Assembly (NCBI RefSeq): GCF_002811245.1
Contig: NZ_NIVQ01000010.1
Span: 55,599 to 119,598 of the forward strand
Reading direction: 5' to 3'
Length of the DNA: 64,000 nucleotides
DNA from: Vibrio salilacus
GTDB taxonomy: Bacteria > Pseudomonadota > Gammaproteobacteria > Enterobacterales > Vibrionaceae
Part shown: in pieces, positions 17,973 to 27,018 of the stretch
How the letters are laid out: each line of letters begins with the position of its first letter
Numbering within the stretch: the stretch's first letter is position 1
Position numbers and translations under genes: made by a program
The notes under the pieces: model-generated
What the model saw: the letters and a program-made list of their open reading frames with translations, nothing else
The model's database searches: none
Told to the model about the DNA's origin: nothing

Positions 17973-18818
17973 TTATTGACGAGCCATACGTTGGTTGTAA
18001 TTAGGCTGACTGCTGATGTTTGAGCGATATGGATTAATATCGAGTCCACCACGACGTGTATAACGCGCATAAACGGTTAAGGATTGAGGCTGGCAAAACT
18101 GCACAATGTCCGTAAAAATGCGCTCTACACACTGTTCGTGGAATTCATTGTGTTCACGGAAAGAGACGATATAACGCAGTAGCGCTTCACGATCGATCTG
18201 TTGACCCGTGTAGTGAATCTCAACACTGCCCCAATCAGGCTGGTTAGTGATAAGACAGTTGGATTTTAACAGATGGCTATGAAGACTTTCTGTGACCCAC
18301 TCACCGCTTGCGGCGCCCACTAATAGATTACGGTCAAAATCATAACTGGTGATTTCGATATCTTGAGCATCAATACAGTCACCATCCATCGTGACGATCA
18401 CGCTATCGGTATAGTCGTCAACTGAGCGTAAAGTTACATCGACCGTTTCACCCGCGCAGGCTGACAGATCGTTGATCAGTCTGTTTTCAACATCATCCCA
18501 GCCTGAAAAACGAGTTTGGTTAAAACTGTTGAGGTAGAGCTTAAATGATTTTGATTCGATTAAGTTAGCGCTGGTGACTGGAATTGACACTTCACCAATC
18601 GCCACCTGTGGCAAACCTTTATCATTTAGCCAAGAGAGCTCATATAATGTCCAAATGTCGCAACCTACGAAAGGCAGATCTTGACCTAAATTGAGGTCGT
18701 CTCGGTTGAGGCTACGAGGTACAGGTTGCAGCAGGCTTGGGTCATATTGGTGTGCATATTCGGTTTTCTGCCCCAAGGTTAGGCCAGTTAACTCTTTCGC
18801 ATCAGAATATTTGCTCAT
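17973..18818 (-). CDS. queF: NADPH-dependent 7-cyano-7-deazaguanine reductase QueF
   Basis: QueF reduces preQ0 to preQ1 in queuosine biosynthesis. The 281-residue protein is the long, two-domain E. coli type. The QueF motif [17 protein letters not shown] begins at residue 88 and supplies NADPH binding. The catalytic cysteine is Cys188 in [15 protein letters not shown], with Asp195 nearby. It is divergent from syd, with an 83-base gap between the starts. Confidence 0.97.
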   Translation of the reverse strand: MSKYSDAKELTGLTLGQKTEYAHQYDPSLLQPVPRSLNRDDLNLGQDLPFVGCDIWTLYELSWLNDKGLPQVAIGEVSIPVTSANLIESKSFKLYLNSFNQTRFSGWDDVENRLINDLSACAGETVDVTLRSVDDYTDSVIVTMDGDCIDAQDIEITSYDFDRNLLVGAASGEWVTESLHSHLLKSNCLITNQPDWGSVEIHYTGQQIDREALLRYIVSFREHNEFHEQCVERIFTDIVQFCQPQSLTVYARYTRRGGLDINPYRSNISSQPNYNQRMARQ

Positions 18819-18901
18819 ACTTTTTGTTCATTTTCTATTAGAATGTCGAGAATTTTACGCAATCCTGCCATTAAAAGCGACTACTCATGTTGGAGAATCT
18901 A

Positions 18902-19450
18902 ATGACTGATAATGCCTTACAAGCGTTGCTCTCATTCAGTGCAAAATACCGCCAAGCACACTTAGATGCTTTGGGACACTTACCAAAAAGCGCAGAGTTG
19001 GTTGATCTTGTCTCTCCATGTGTGGAGAAAAAGACCGATCAAGCGGTCGAATGGCAAGCCTGTCAACGTGAGGTGGCAGCCGATTTTACCAACGTTGAAA
19101 ACGGGATCGAGCTCGAGCTCCATGATGATATCAAACTCTTTTATGGCACCCAGTATAGCGCCGATATGGAAGCGACCTGGCAAGGTAATCCACTGTGGCT
19201 GTTGCAAGTATGGAGTGATGAGGACTTTGTTCGTTTGCAAGAGAACATTCTTGGTCACTTAGTGACTCAGCGTCGTTTGAAATTAAAACCGACGGTCTTT
19301 ATCGCCGCAACAGATACAGATATGGATGTTATCTCTATCTGTAATTTAACTGGCAACGTTGTGTTGGAACGCCTTGGGACCGATAAGCGTGACCTATTAG
19401 CGGATAATCTCGGCCAGTTTATCAACCAACTTGACGTCGTGGTGCGGTAA
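18902..19450 (+). CDS. syd: SecY-interacting protein Syd
   Basis: Syd is a small cytosolic protein that binds SecY and is thought to monitor incorrectly assembled translocon. The 182-residue length fits the family, and the protein shows the acidic concave-surface sequences and segments such as [13 protein letters not shown] that I associate with Syd. I chose the ATG at 18902 ([12 protein letters not shown]), which has GGAG 7 bases upstream; an in-frame start at 18887 is unlikely. Its TAA overlaps the ATG of the next gene by one base. Confidence 0.93.
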   Translation: MTDNALQALLSFSAKYRQAHLDALGHLPKSAELVDLVSPCVEKKTDQAVEWQACQREVAADFTNVENGIELELHDDIKLFYGTQYSADMEATWQGNPLWLLQVWSDEDFVRLQENILGHLVTQRRLKLKPTVFIAATDTDMDVISICNLTGNVVLERLGTDKRDLLADNLGQFINQLDVVVR

Positions 19451-20226
19451 TGTACGTTGTTGAACTGCAATTTGAATGTTTCGATAACACCACCGTCTCT
19501 GCGGTAGATAAAGCGATCAACAGCTTGATGGACGCTTTACGTTATAACGGCCAGGTATTGGGACGTGAGTTTCCTATTGTCATGGGTGATGGTGAATTTT
19601 TTGTTCGCGTCGTGTGCCCCGAGCAAGATAGTCTTCACCCAAGTTATCACTCCGATTTTGTCAACGTATGCGTAAACCGCTTAGTCGATGCCAGTCTATT
19701 GGCACCTAAAATACGTTTGCTTGGGCGAGACCTCAATTCAGAAGAGGCCGCAGAGTCAACGTCGCCAAGTTGGCAAGTGTTGTATACCACGTATGTTCAT
19801 ACTTGCTCTCCGCTGCGCAGCGGTGAAACCTTATTACCGATACCACTGTATCGAAATGGACCGACGCTCAACGGGGATCACAAGGCGGTGATCAAATGGC
19901 AAACCGAGTGGCAAGCGTGTGATGAAATTCAGATGGCGGGCGGATGTCGCGCCGAGCATGCGGCGCTGCATGAAATTTGTGATGTCGACAGTGTACTTTT
20001 TAAACGAGGGTGGGATTTGCGTGGACGCATTGAGTACATAAGCCAGATCCCTACTTACTACTACCAGTATCGGGTCGGTGGCCAGAACTTAGCCGCTGAA
20101 AAAGCACGAAAGTGCCCTAAATGTGGTGGTGATTGGTTACTTGATGAGCCTGTCCACGATATCTTCTATTTTAAGTGCGAACCATGCCGAATTGTGTCGA
20201 ATATTTCGTGGGATCACCTTAAGTAA
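19450..20226 (+). CDS. Zn-ribbon-containing protein, DUF2310 family
   Basis: A 258-residue protein that begins directly on the syd stop codon. The C-terminus has a probable zinc ribbon, CPKCGGDW then FKCEPCRIVS (about 223-246), giving four cysteines. The remainder shows no motif I recognise beyond similarity to DUF2310, described as possibly nucleic-acid binding. It is the last gene of the syd unit and is closed by the bidirectional terminator that follows. Confidence 0.82.
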   Translation: MYVVELQFECFDNTTVSAVDKAINSLMDALRYNGQVLGREFPIVMGDGEFFVRVVCPEQDSLHPSYHSDFVNVCVNRLVDASLLAPKIRLLGRDLNSEEAAESTSPSWQVLYTTYVHTCSPLRSGETLLPIPLYRNGPTLNGDHKAVIKWQTEWQACDEIQMAGGCRAEHAALHEICDVDSVLFKRGWDLRGRIEYISQIPTYYYQYRVGGQNLAAEKARKCPKCGGDWLLDEPVHDIFYFKCEPCRIVSNISWDHLK

Positions 20227-20264
20227 GGCAGACGTCGCGATGGATTCCTGGTTTTCGCTGAGAT

Positions 20265-20296
20265 AACAAAGACTCGCACTATTGCGAGTCTTTGTC
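20265..20296. terminator. Bidirectional terminator between DUF2310 and DUF2897 genes
   Basis: ACAAAGACTCGCA (20266-20278) pairs perfectly with TGCGAGTCTTTGT (20283-20295) around a 4-base loop. The loop includes the stop codon of the minus-strand DUF2897 gene, so the structure overlaps that gene's end. Confidence 0.8.
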
Positions 20297-20461
20297 GTTT
20301 TGGTCTGAGGAATTTTTGTCGTTATCTTGAGCCGGTGGCGTTTTTTTGTCGGTCTGACCAAATTTCATATTGGCGGTGTACTTTAAGGCGGCGATGTTGC
20401 CGATAACGACACTAAGGACAATCGCGATAATCACCCAAGGGTTGGTTAGAAAGTCCATCAT
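20279..20461 (-). CDS. DUF2897 family small membrane protein
   Basis: A 60-residue protein (59 if the second ATG is used). It has one N-terminal membrane helix (NPWVIIAIVLSVVIGNIAALKY) and a hydrophilic, Asp/Asn/Lys-rich tail. This matches DUF2897, a family of unknown function. It starts 8 bases after the M15 peptidase gene and is the last gene of the ArsC-like/dapE/M15 operon. Its stop codon lies in the loop of the terminator hairpin. Confidence 0.82.
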   Translation of the reverse strand: MMDFLTNPWVIIAIVLSVVIGNIAALKYTANMKFGQTDKKTPPAQDNDKNSSDQNDKDSQ

Positions 20462-20469
20462 GACGATAC

Positions 20470-21144
20470 CTACTGGTCAATATTATGTATAAATTGATTG
20501 TAGATCGTTTCGAGCTTAGCTAATACCACTTGTTGACCTAAAATAGGCGAGCGCTGCAGAACTTGTCGCAAAAGCGGTAAAGTGAGCTGTTCTGAACAAC
20601 CTTGGCTGACCTGCTTGTGGCTGATATGCCAAGGCTCGGGAGCGACGCCACCTAAATCTTGCGCATAGGGGAAAAAGAACCCGAATTTACTCAGGTGGGT
20701 CTGTAACCACAGATAAAACTCATGCTGATGGCCCGTTAAGTACTCCCATGGCTCAAGTTTAAGCGTGTCGCCTTTGGGCAAGCGATCCCGAGCAAAAATG
20801 TCGAAGTCCGTTCCCCAATGGTGGCGACTGGCTCCCGGAAGGGCTGACCAACGCAATATCGCCTCAATTTTCTGTTCGTCACTGAGGGTGTCATTTGCTA
20901 ACGCTTGGCTGTCGCTGTCGAGTATCACACTGCGTCCAGCCATTTTATTATTCCAAATCGTCGCTTGACGTTCAAAATCGCGAAAGCCACTGGCGATATT
21001 AAGAGTAAAGCCAGCCTTGGCAGCGGCTTGTTTTAGCATCAGCAGATCTTGACTCACACTAGGGTGAACCAAAAATGCTTTTTGCCCCACCACAGTGTCA
21101 ACTAAGTGGCTGGTGACTTGGCCGGTAAGCTGCTCAGGAGTCAT
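20470..21144 (-). CDS. M15 family D-alanyl-D-alanine carboxypeptidase-like protein
   Basis: A 224-residue zinc peptidase of the VanY/M15 type. The zinc-ligand motifs are visible: SGFRDFERQ, then SRHHWGTDFDIF with the first His and Asp ligands, and the closing EPWHIS with the third ligand. No signal peptide is seen, so it should act in the cytoplasm or be exported by an unrecognised route, unlike typical periplasmic VanY enzymes. The ATG overlaps the dapE TAA by one base, linking a peptidoglycan-type peptidase to synthesis of the lysine/DAP pathway. Substrate not determined. Confidence 0.88.
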   Translation of the reverse strand: MTPEQLTGQVTSHLVDTVVGQKAFLVHPSVSQDLLMLKQAAAKAGFTLNIASGFRDFERQATIWNNKMAGRSVILDSDSQALANDTLSDEQKIEAILRWSALPGASRHHWGTDFDIFARDRLPKGDTLKLEPWEYLTGHQHEFYLWLQTHLSKFGFFFPYAQDLGGVAPEPWHISHKQVSQGCSEQLTLPLLRQVLQRSPILGQQVVLAKLETIYNQFIHNIDQ

Positions 21145-22280
21145 TACTGCGCCAACAAGTTCTCAAGGGTTTTTTGGTACATAGCAGTGAGCTTCTCCAG
21201 ATCGGCAACCTTAACGCACTCATTCACTTTATGGATGGTCGCGTTGACAGGTCCAAGTTCGACAACTTGCCCCCCCATACGAGCAATAAAGCGACCGTCA
21301 GACGTACCGCCGGTGGTCAGCAACGCAGGTTTGGTTTGGTTAACGTTATCGACTGCACCAACAACGGCATCAAGCAAGGCGCCAGTATCGGTTAAGAATG
21401 GGTCGCCATTAAAAGTCCAGTGCAGGTCATAGTCAAGATCGTGCTTAGCCAAAATGTCGTTGATACGCGCCATGATCGTCTCGTTATTGAGCTCGGTGCT
21501 AAATCGTAGGTTGAACTGAACCTTAAATTCGCCCGGTATCACGTTAGAGGCCCCCGTGCCAGCGTGCACGTTTGGAATTTGGAAACTGGTCGGCGGAAAA
21601 TAATCGTTGCCTTGATCCCACTCGGTTGTTGCCAACTCATGCATCGCGAGCAGTGACTGATGAACCGGATTTTTTGCCAGATGCGGATAAGCGACATGAC
21701 CCTGAATACCTTTCACGGTCAAATCACCTGTGATCGAACCTCGGCGGCCATTTTTGACAACATCACCAACCACTTCGGTACTGGAAGGTTCACCGACAAT
21801 ACACATGTCGATGTTTTCACCGCGTGCCATTAATGCTTCAACCACACGCACTGTGCCGTTGATAAATGGACCTTCTTCATCCGAGGTAATCAAAAAGCCA
21901 ATCGAACCTTTGTGATTTGGGTGATAAGTAATGAACTGCTCTACCGCAACCACCATACTGGCTAATGAGCCTTTCATATCAGCGGCCCCACGTCCGTAGA
22001 GAAAACCATCGACAATGGTGGGCTCAAAAGGAGCGGTGTGCCAATGATCTAAGTTTCCAGCAGGCACCACATCGGTGTGACCTGCAAAAGCAAACAGTGG
22101 CGATTCGCTGCCGCGTCGTGCCCAAAAGTTGGTGGTATCTTCAAACACCATGACTTCTATCTCAAAGCCAAGCGCTTTCAATCGTTCAATCATCACCTGC
22201 TGACAACCCGCGTCTTCAGGGGTTACCGATTGGCGGCTAATTAAATCTTTTGCCAGAGCCAGAGTAGGGCTGTCTGTCAT
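21144..22280 (-). CDS. dapE: Succinyl-diaminopimelate desuccinylase
   Basis: DapE removes succinate from N-succinyl-LL-DAP in lysine and meso-diaminopimelate biosynthesis. The 378-residue M20 metallohydrolase has the zinc motifs [11 protein letters not shown] (near 65), [10 protein letters not shown] (near 97) and [13 protein letters not shown] with the catalytic Glu and metal ligand (near 133). IVGEPSSTE is also conserved. I chose the ATG at 22280 ([14 protein letters not shown]); a longer frame from 22343 overlaps the upstream gene and is rejected. It is 22 bases after the ArsC-like gene, the same order as yffB-dapE in E. coli. Confidence 0.96.
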   Translation of the reverse strand: MTDSPTLALAKDLISRQSVTPEDAGCQQVMIERLKALGFEIEVMVFEDTTNFWARRGSESPLFAFAGHTDVVPAGNLDHWHTAPFEPTIVDGFLYGRGAADMKGSLASMVVAVEQFITYHPNHKGSIGFLITSDEEGPFINGTVRVVEALMARGENIDMCIVGEPSSTEVVGDVVKNGRRGSITGDLTVKGIQGHVAYPHLAKNPVHQSLLAMHELATTEWDQGNDYFPPTSFQIPNVHAGTGASNVIPGEFKVQFNLRFSTELNNETIMARINDILAKHDLDYDLHWTFNGDPFLTDTGALLDAVVGAVDNVNQTKPALLTTGGTSDGRFIARMGGQVVELGPVNATIHKVNECVKVADLEKLTAMYQKTLENLLAQ

Positions 22281-22302
22281 CCTTGAAATCCTTACGAAAA
22301 AG

Positions 22303-22650
22303 TTATGAAAAAAGAGCGGCGTATTGATCCGCTTTAAAACCAATATGGTACTCGTTACCTGATGCGATAATCGGGCGTTTGATCATTGCAGGTTGCTCAA
22401 CCAAGAGCGCGATGACATTGTCTTGGTTAAGTTTGTCTTTTTGCTCTTGTGGCAGTTGGCGATAGGTTGTGCCGCGTTTGTTGAGTACGTTTTCCCAACC
22501 AAGCTGTTGGCAGAAAACTTCGACCATTTTAGTATCGATACCCTGTTTGCGGTAATCATGAAATTGGTAGTCGATGTTCTGCGCATTAAGCCATTTTTTG
22601 GCCTTTTTAATTGTGTCGCAGTTGGGAATACCGTACATGGTGATTGTCAT
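22303..22650 (-). CDS. ArsC/Spx-like thioredoxin-fold protein (YffB type)
   Basis: A 115-residue arsenate-reductase-fold protein. The N-terminal [17 protein letters not shown] carries one cysteine in the CxxC-like position, and the C-terminal MIKRPII is the conserved basic segment of the family. In E. coli the homologue YffB precedes dapE and is thought to be a glutathione-dependent reductase of unknown substrate. It starts the operon with dapE, the M15 peptidase and DUF2897, divergent from a winged-helix gene. Confidence 0.88.
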   Translation of the reverse strand: MTITMYGIPNCDTIKKAKKWLNAQNIDYQFHDYRKQGIDTKMVEVFCQQLGWENVLNKRGTTYRQLPQEQKDKLNQDNVIALLVEQPAMIKRPIIASGNEYHIGFKADQYAALFS

Positions 22651-22854
22651 AGTGAAACCTTTACAAGTGACTTTTTATGTCTGATTTTTGCATCCTAGCA
22701 GGAAGTGAACAACGAGACAAAAGTGTGATGTATATATTTCAACGAATAAAAAAAATCATTATCAAGCCATAGCGATCGTAGAGTTTTTGATCAAACGCAA
22801 CACATAGCTGCGCAAAACAGAAATAATGACCCTAGAAATTTATAGGAGGTATCA

Positions 22855-23142
22855 ATGGAATTGAGTCCTGTTTTTGCGAGGCGCTTGTATCTTGCACTGC
22901 TTGTTGAAAATTTAGAAAGACCGAATGTGCCAAAACTTATCGAGCAGACGGGTTGGCCCCGTCGCACGATTCAAGACGTGATCAAGGCCTTGCCGGGAAT
23001 CGGTATTGAGCTGATGTTTGTTCAAGATGGTCGACGTCATAATGATGGCTACTATCAATTGTCAGATTGGGGACCTTTTGATAGCCAGTGGGTTATCGAG
23101 AGAAAAACCGTGATCGCTGCCAGTTTAGGCTTTAGCGCATAG
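22855..23142 (+). CDS. Small winged-helix DNA-binding protein
   Basis: A 95-residue protein with a helix-turn-helix-like core, VPKLIEQTGWPRRTIQDVIKAL (split at about 23-44), and a beta-wing-like segment QDGRRHNDGYYQLSDWG. The ATG has a very strong ribosome site (AGGAGG, 5 bases upstream). Target genes are unknown; the divergent ArsC-like/dapE operon is one possibility by position only. A terminator follows. Confidence 0.75.
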   Translation: MELSPVFARRLYLALLVENLERPNVPKLIEQTGWPRRTIQDVIKALPGIGIELMFVQDGRRHNDGYYQLSDWGPFDSQWVIERKTVIAASLGFSA

Positions 23143-23161
23143 TGCAAGGCAACGAACCATA

Positions 23162-23190
23162 AAACCTAGCGTTTATCGCTAGGTTTTTTA
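23162..23190. terminator. Terminator after the winged-helix gene
   Basis: AAACCTAGCG (23162-23171) pairs with CGCTAGGTTT (23177-23186), followed by T to 23189. A-rich sequence on the left makes partial use by the convergent DUF4156 gene possible. Confidence 0.85.
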
Positions 23191-23201
23191 TGCGCTCGGC
23201 T

Positions 23202-23549
23202 CTACTTAGTACTGCAAAGGTACGCATTGCCCATCACGGTGAATGAAGTGACAAAATCTTGTGGGTGGACCAAAAATACGGTATTGCCCCCCAGACTGTA
23301 GGCTTGATTTTTGATATCGTTAAATGCTCCACGTATCATCACATCATTAGGAAACAATAAATAGCTGTACCAATGGCCCTCGTTGCCAGTCACTTCGCCT
23401 AACCATTGGCAATCGTTAGCATCAAATTGAGCATCCATTCTGAGATGAACGTTAGTCGCGTCTGGGTCAACTTTGGTATAGGGTGACGTGCAGCCAACGA
23501 GACTGATGGTGATAGCGAGAGTCAATAGACGATTAACTTTGGCTAACAT
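23202..23549 (-). CDS. DUF4156 family lipoprotein
   Basis: A 115-residue predicted outer-membrane or periplasmic lipoprotein. A lipoprotein signal (RLLTLAITISLVGC) ends in the lipobox LVGC near residue 20. The mature part has paired cysteines (NDCQWLGEVTG and AYLCSTK) and matches DUF4156, of unknown function. The ATG at 23549 is preferred; the longer frame starts at TTG. It overlaps the end of the DUF2956 gene by 17 bases. Confidence 0.85.
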   Translation of the reverse strand: MLAKVNRLLTLAITISLVGCTSPYTKVDPDATNVHLRMDAQFDANDCQWLGEVTGNEGHWYSYLLFPNDVMIRGAFNDIKNQAYSLGGNTVFLVHPQDFVTSFTVMGNAYLCSTK

Positions 23550-23874
23550 AAACGACAAATCCTATCCAACTTGTGATGAGTAGTATCCAAGGAAGAAGAT
23601 ACGTCTTGGTTGAACGTTCAACAACGGTGGAAGGCTCGTTGTTGATGTCAGTAGCGGTCTGCACCACGTACTTGCTCTTTTGTGCTTTTTTCTTTGCTTT
23701 ATCAGTCAGCCTCGCGCGTTCTTTTTGCTGCTTTTTGTACAGCGCAATGCCTTTTTCGATTCCTTGGGCAATGAGTTTAGTTTGCTCTTTGGTTTGAGCT
23801 GGCTTTTGTGTCGCCTTGGCAATTTTCATCGCTTCTTGTTGAGTTTCAGGGGAGGAAACGACTTTGTTCTTCAT
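23533..23874 (-). CDS. DUF2956 family protein
   Basis: A 113-residue protein with a basic, Lys/Gln-rich N-terminal region containing the family segment SPETQQEAMKIAKATQKP and QTKLIAQGIEKGIALYKKQQK. A single membrane helix near the C-terminus follows (YLLPWILLITSWIGFVVYV). Function unknown. It overlaps the lipoprotein gene, and the two form a short minus-strand operon. Confidence 0.85.
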   Translation of the reverse strand: MKNKVVSSPETQQEAMKIAKATQKPAQTKEQTKLIAQGIEKGIALYKKQQKERARLTDKAKKKAQKSKYVVQTATDINNEPSTVVERSTKTYLLPWILLITSWIGFVVYVSQS

Positions 23875-24073
23875 AATAAAAAGTCTTGTTAAATCTCAGA
23901 TACCACTATCCTAACATGATCTCAACGAGGCGATCACCTAGCTCTGTGTGTGCCATCCCTATCACTTTTATCGTTAGCAAGTCATAGTGGCAGACAAGAT
24001 GACAATATTCTGGTAGAAATTGTGCTTATTGGGTTAAAGTAATGGATTGATAATAGACAGTAGTTAGATTTCA

Positions 24074-24532
24074 GTGCGTTACGCAATAGATCAATATGAT
24101 AAGCATGGCTTTTTAAAAGCCCCAAAGCTACTTTGGTTAGGTTGGTTATTGTTAGCCAAAGCTTGGGTCGTTTTTGTCGTGGCAGGTGCCAGTCGAGCAA
24201 GTGGCAGTAAGATTCTTGCGATAGTCTATCCGGATCATACCATGCTATATCTCGGTTTAGCGATGGGCGTCCCCAGTATTTTACTGTTGTGGCTTTTGGG
24301 TCTGCGCAGCCCAGAGAGGCGCTGGGTAAACCGCATCGTGACGTGGGGAAAACCCATTACACTGGTCACTGCGTTAGCGCAACTCTCTCAATCTATCTAT
24401 CACGTCTATTTGCTTCATGGTGCATTTAGTTGGACTAATGGCGTCGTGATGTTGCTCTTACTGTGGTTTATTCTTTATGTTGCCAATAGTCGTAGTGTGA
24501 AAGACAGTTTTGTTGCGCCCCCTACACAGTGA
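24074..24532 (+). CDS. DUF2919 family inner-membrane protein
   Basis: A 152-residue polytopic protein with about four hydrophobic segments, including WLGWLLLAKAWVVFVVAGAS and NGVVMLLLLWFILYVAN. The N-terminal IDQYDKHGFLKAPKLLW is typical of DUF2919 (YfeZ-like), whose function is unknown. The start is GTG with no clear ribosome site, so the exact start is less certain than the identity. Confidence 0.8.
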   Translation: MRYAIDQYDKHGFLKAPKLLWLGWLLLAKAWVVFVVAGASRASGSKILAIVYPDHTMLYLGLAMGVPSILLLWLLGLRSPERRWVNRIVTWGKPITLVTALAQLSQSIYHVYLLHGAFSWTNGVVMLLLLWFILYVANSRSVKDSFVAPPTQ

Positions 24533-24614
24533 TCAAAGCAGCGATGATCGGTGTCAATGCATGGTAAGTAAAACCTAATATACTGAGCCAAAGTAATAAT
24601 AGTGAGGAGTAATC

Positions 24615-25517
24615 ATGTTACAGTCTCAAAGCGCCATTCTTCCTGAATCGGGGCCTTTTTCGCAATGTACCTTACTTAAGGTCAAGCAAAATCCGCAAGC
24701 AGTGTTAGAGCAATTGCAAGCATTGCCAACCTTGGTCGAAGATCTTAATGCCCAGCAACCTGGCGCTCAACTCACGTTATCACTCGCGTTCAGTAAAACC
24801 TTTTGGCAGCAGCTCAATCAACCAATCCCAGATGAGTTGATTGATTTCCCAGCGTTAGGTGAAGGGGACGTCGTGGCACCAAGTACAGAAGTTGATGTGT
24901 TAATTCACTGTCACTCTAATCGTCATGACCTCCATTTCTATTTACTGCGTAAGCTGTTTGAACACATCAGCGACAACGTTACGGTTGTAGATGAAACTTA
25001 TTGCTATCGTTATCTTGATTCTCGCGATATGACCGAGTTTGTCGATGGGACGGAAAACCCAAAAGCGGCGCAGCGTGAAGAAGTGGCGATCATTCCAGAA
25101 GGTGAATTTGCTGGTGGCAGCTATGTCATGGTGCAACGCTTTATTCATAACCTACCAGCGTGGAATCGGCTTAATGTATCAGCGCAAGAAAAAGTGATTG
25201 GCCGCACTAAGCCGGATTCGGTTGAATTAGACGATGTTCCGGCGGCGTCCCACGTGGGTCGTGTCGACATTAAACAAGACGGTAAGGGGCTGAAAATTCT
25301 TCGCCACAGCTTACCGTATGGCAGCGTATCAGGTGATCACGGTCTATTATTTATCGCTTACTGCAATCGACTGCAAAATTTTAAAACCATGCTTGAGAGT
25401 ATGTATGGTGCCAGCGACGGTAAAACCGATCAGTTATTGCGCTTTACGCGAGCGGTGACGGGGGCGTATTTCTTTGCGCCGTCAAGTGAGATGCTGCGCG
25501 CTTTGCAAGTGAGTTAA
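24615..25517 (+). CDS. Dyp-type heme peroxidase
   Basis: A 300-residue dye-decolorising peroxidase, the YfeX type. It carries the heme-pocket signature FVDGTENPK with the catalytic aspartate (near 143) and a likely proximal histidine in AASHVGRVDI (near 215). No signal peptide is present, so it should be cytoplasmic. GAGGAG precedes the ATG. The gene sits directly before the flagellin array, an order I recall from V. cholerae (VC2145), and ends in a strong terminator. Confidence 0.92.
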   Translation: MLQSQSAILPESGPFSQCTLLKVKQNPQAVLEQLQALPTLVEDLNAQQPGAQLTLSLAFSKTFWQQLNQPIPDELIDFPALGEGDVVAPSTEVDVLIHCHSNRHDLHFYLLRKLFEHISDNVTVVDETYCYRYLDSRDMTEFVDGTENPKAAQREEVAIIPEGEFAGGSYVMVQRFIHNLPAWNRLNVSAQEKVIGRTKPDSVELDDVPAASHVGRVDIKQDGKGLKILRHSLPYGSVSGDHGLLFIAYCNRLQNFKTMLESMYGASDGKTDQLLRFTRAVTGAYFFAPSSEMLRALQVS

Positions 25518-25546
25518 TCACGCGCGTCGTCAATGAACAAATAGCC

Positions 25547-25573
25547 AGCCGAGCCTAACCGCTCGGCTTTTTG
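25547..25573 (+). terminator. Terminator after the Dyp peroxidase gene
   Basis: AGCCGAGC (25547-25554) pairs with GCTCGGCT (25561-25568), followed by a T-run. It insulates the flagellin promoters from upstream transcription. Confidence 0.87.
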
Positions 25574-25583
25574 GTTTTTCGAC

Positions 25584-25609
25584 TAAAGAAATTCAGCTTG
25601 AGCCGATAC
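25584..25609 (+). promoter_or_regulatory. Sigma-28 promoter of the first flagellin
   Basis: TAAA (25584-25587) is 14 bases from GCCGATAC (25602-25609). The ATG is 32 bases downstream of the -10 box. Confidence 0.8.
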
Positions 25610-25640
25610 AGAAAGCACCCCATGGAGGAAAGCATTTGTT

Positions 25641-26774
25641 ATGGCCATTACTGTAAATACCAATGTTTCTGCAATGACTGCACAGCGTCATTTGACCAAT
25701 GCGACCGATTTGTTGAACCAATCTTTGGAGAGACTCTCTTCAGGGAATCGCATTAATAGTGCCAAAGATGATGCTGCCGGGTTACAAATATCTAATCGGC
25801 TTGAGTCGCAAATGAGTGGTCTAGATGTTGCGATGAGAAATGCCAATGATGGTATTTCGATCATGCAGACCGCTGAAGGTGCGATGCATGAGAGCACAAA
25901 TATCCTACAACGGATGCGTGATCTCTCGTTGCAATCGGCAAACGGCTCAAATAGTCGTGCTGAACGTAATGCTCTACAAGAAGAAATGACAGCTTTAAAT
26001 GATGAATTGAACAGAATTGCTGAAACCACCTCTTTTGGTGGTCGAAAATTGCTCAATGGTTCATTTGCTTCCTCATCTTTTCAAATTGGGGCAAGTTCTG
26101 GCGAAGCGGTCCAAGTGGCGCTGAAAAACATGCGTTCAGACAGCGTTGCCATGGGTGGATTCAGTTATGTGGCGGCGGCTAAGACCGACAGCAATTGGCA
26201 GGTCACGCAGGGCAGTCATAAATTGGTGATGCAATACACCAATGCTCAGGGGCAGCAAGAGAGCATCAATATCACGGCCAAAATCGGCGACGATATTGAA
26301 CAGTTGGCGACTTACATCAATGGCCAAACCGATAAAGTGTCGGCTTCGGTCAATGAAGAGGGACAGCTGCAACTGTTCATGGCTGGTGATCAAACCTCGG
26401 GCACGATTTCGTTTTCAGGCAACCTCGCCAACCAGTTAAATTTCAACCTATCAAGTTATGAAGCGGTTGATAACTTAGATATTTCTAAAGTCGGTGGAGC
26501 TCAGAGAGCGGTATCGGTTATAGATACCGCGCTCAAGTATGTTGATAGCCATCGCGCAGAACTGGGGGCGATGCAAAATCGCTTTAATCATGCGATCAAT
26601 AATTTGTCGAACGTTAATGAGAATTTGTCGGCATCGAATAGTCGGATTAAAGATACTGATTATGCCAAGGAGACCACGCAAATGGTCAAGCAGCAAATTC
26701 TTCAGCAAGTCAGTACGTCTATTCTTGCGCAGGCCAAGCAGCAACCTAATTTAGCTTTGACCTTGTTGGGGTAA
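25641..26774 (+). CDS. Polar flagellin (FlaF/FlaE-like)
   Basis: A flagellin of 377 residues with conserved N- and C-terminal coiled-coil domains (D0/D1: [20 protein letters not shown]; end [10 protein letters not shown]...LLG) and a variable centre. It is the most divergent of the three: it has [11 protein letters not shown] where the others have [11 protein letters not shown], and [12 protein letters not shown] where they have FQNRF. Position first in the array matches flaF of V. parahaemolyticus or flaE of V. cholerae, whose products are minor and dispensable subunits; a symbol is withheld because naming differs. Its codon use includes AGA arginines, unlike the second gene, suggesting lower expression. 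Confidence 0.93.
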   Translation: MAITVNTNVSAMTAQRHLTNATDLLNQSLERLSSGNRINSAKDDAAGLQISNRLESQMSGLDVAMRNANDGISIMQTAEGAMHESTNILQRMRDLSLQSANGSNSRAERNALQEEMTALNDELNRIAETTSFGGRKLLNGSFASSSFQIGASSGEAVQVALKNMRSDSVAMGGFSYVAAAKTDSNWQVTQGSHKLVMQYTNAQGQQESINITAKIGDDIEQLATYINGQTDKVSASVNEEGQLQLFMAGDQTSGTISFSGNLANQLNFNLSSYEAVDNLDISKVGGAQRAVSVIDTALKYVDSHRAELGAMQNRFNHAINNLSNVNENLSASNSRIKDTDYAKETTQMVKQQILQQVSTSILAQAKQQPNLALTLLG

Positions 26775-26907
26775 CTCTCAAAAAGACGATAGCGTCGACA
26801 GAAAAAATAAATCTTTAGCGGAAAATACGCTTTTTTAAATGTTTTTCCTTGTTGGTCACGCTTTTTCTTCCAAACGACCTTTTTTTAAAAAATTCTCAAA
26901 AAATTAC

Positions 26908-26934
26908 TCAAGGTTTCGTAAACCGTGCCGTTAA
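26908..26934 (+). promoter_or_regulatory. Sigma-28 promoter of the second flagellin
   Basis: TCAA (26908-26911), 15 bases, GCCGTTAA (26927-26934). The spacing is the consensus one and the ATG is 84 bases downstream, leaving a long leader. The preceding 130 bases are extremely AT-rich. Confidence 0.8.
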
Positions 26935-27018
26935 TAAATGTAACTTTTGAGAGAACTACTTTGGTTTTCCGAGACGTCGGAAACCGGAAACATCGGAAAA
27001 TCAAACGGAGAAATCACC

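Noticed and set aside
17960..18070. N-terminal extension of the TPR protein into queF
   Set aside because: It would overlap queF, lacks a ribosome site, and would bury the signal peptide.
22281..22343. N-terminal extension of dapE
   Set aside because: It overlaps the ArsC-like gene; the family N-terminus begins at 22280.
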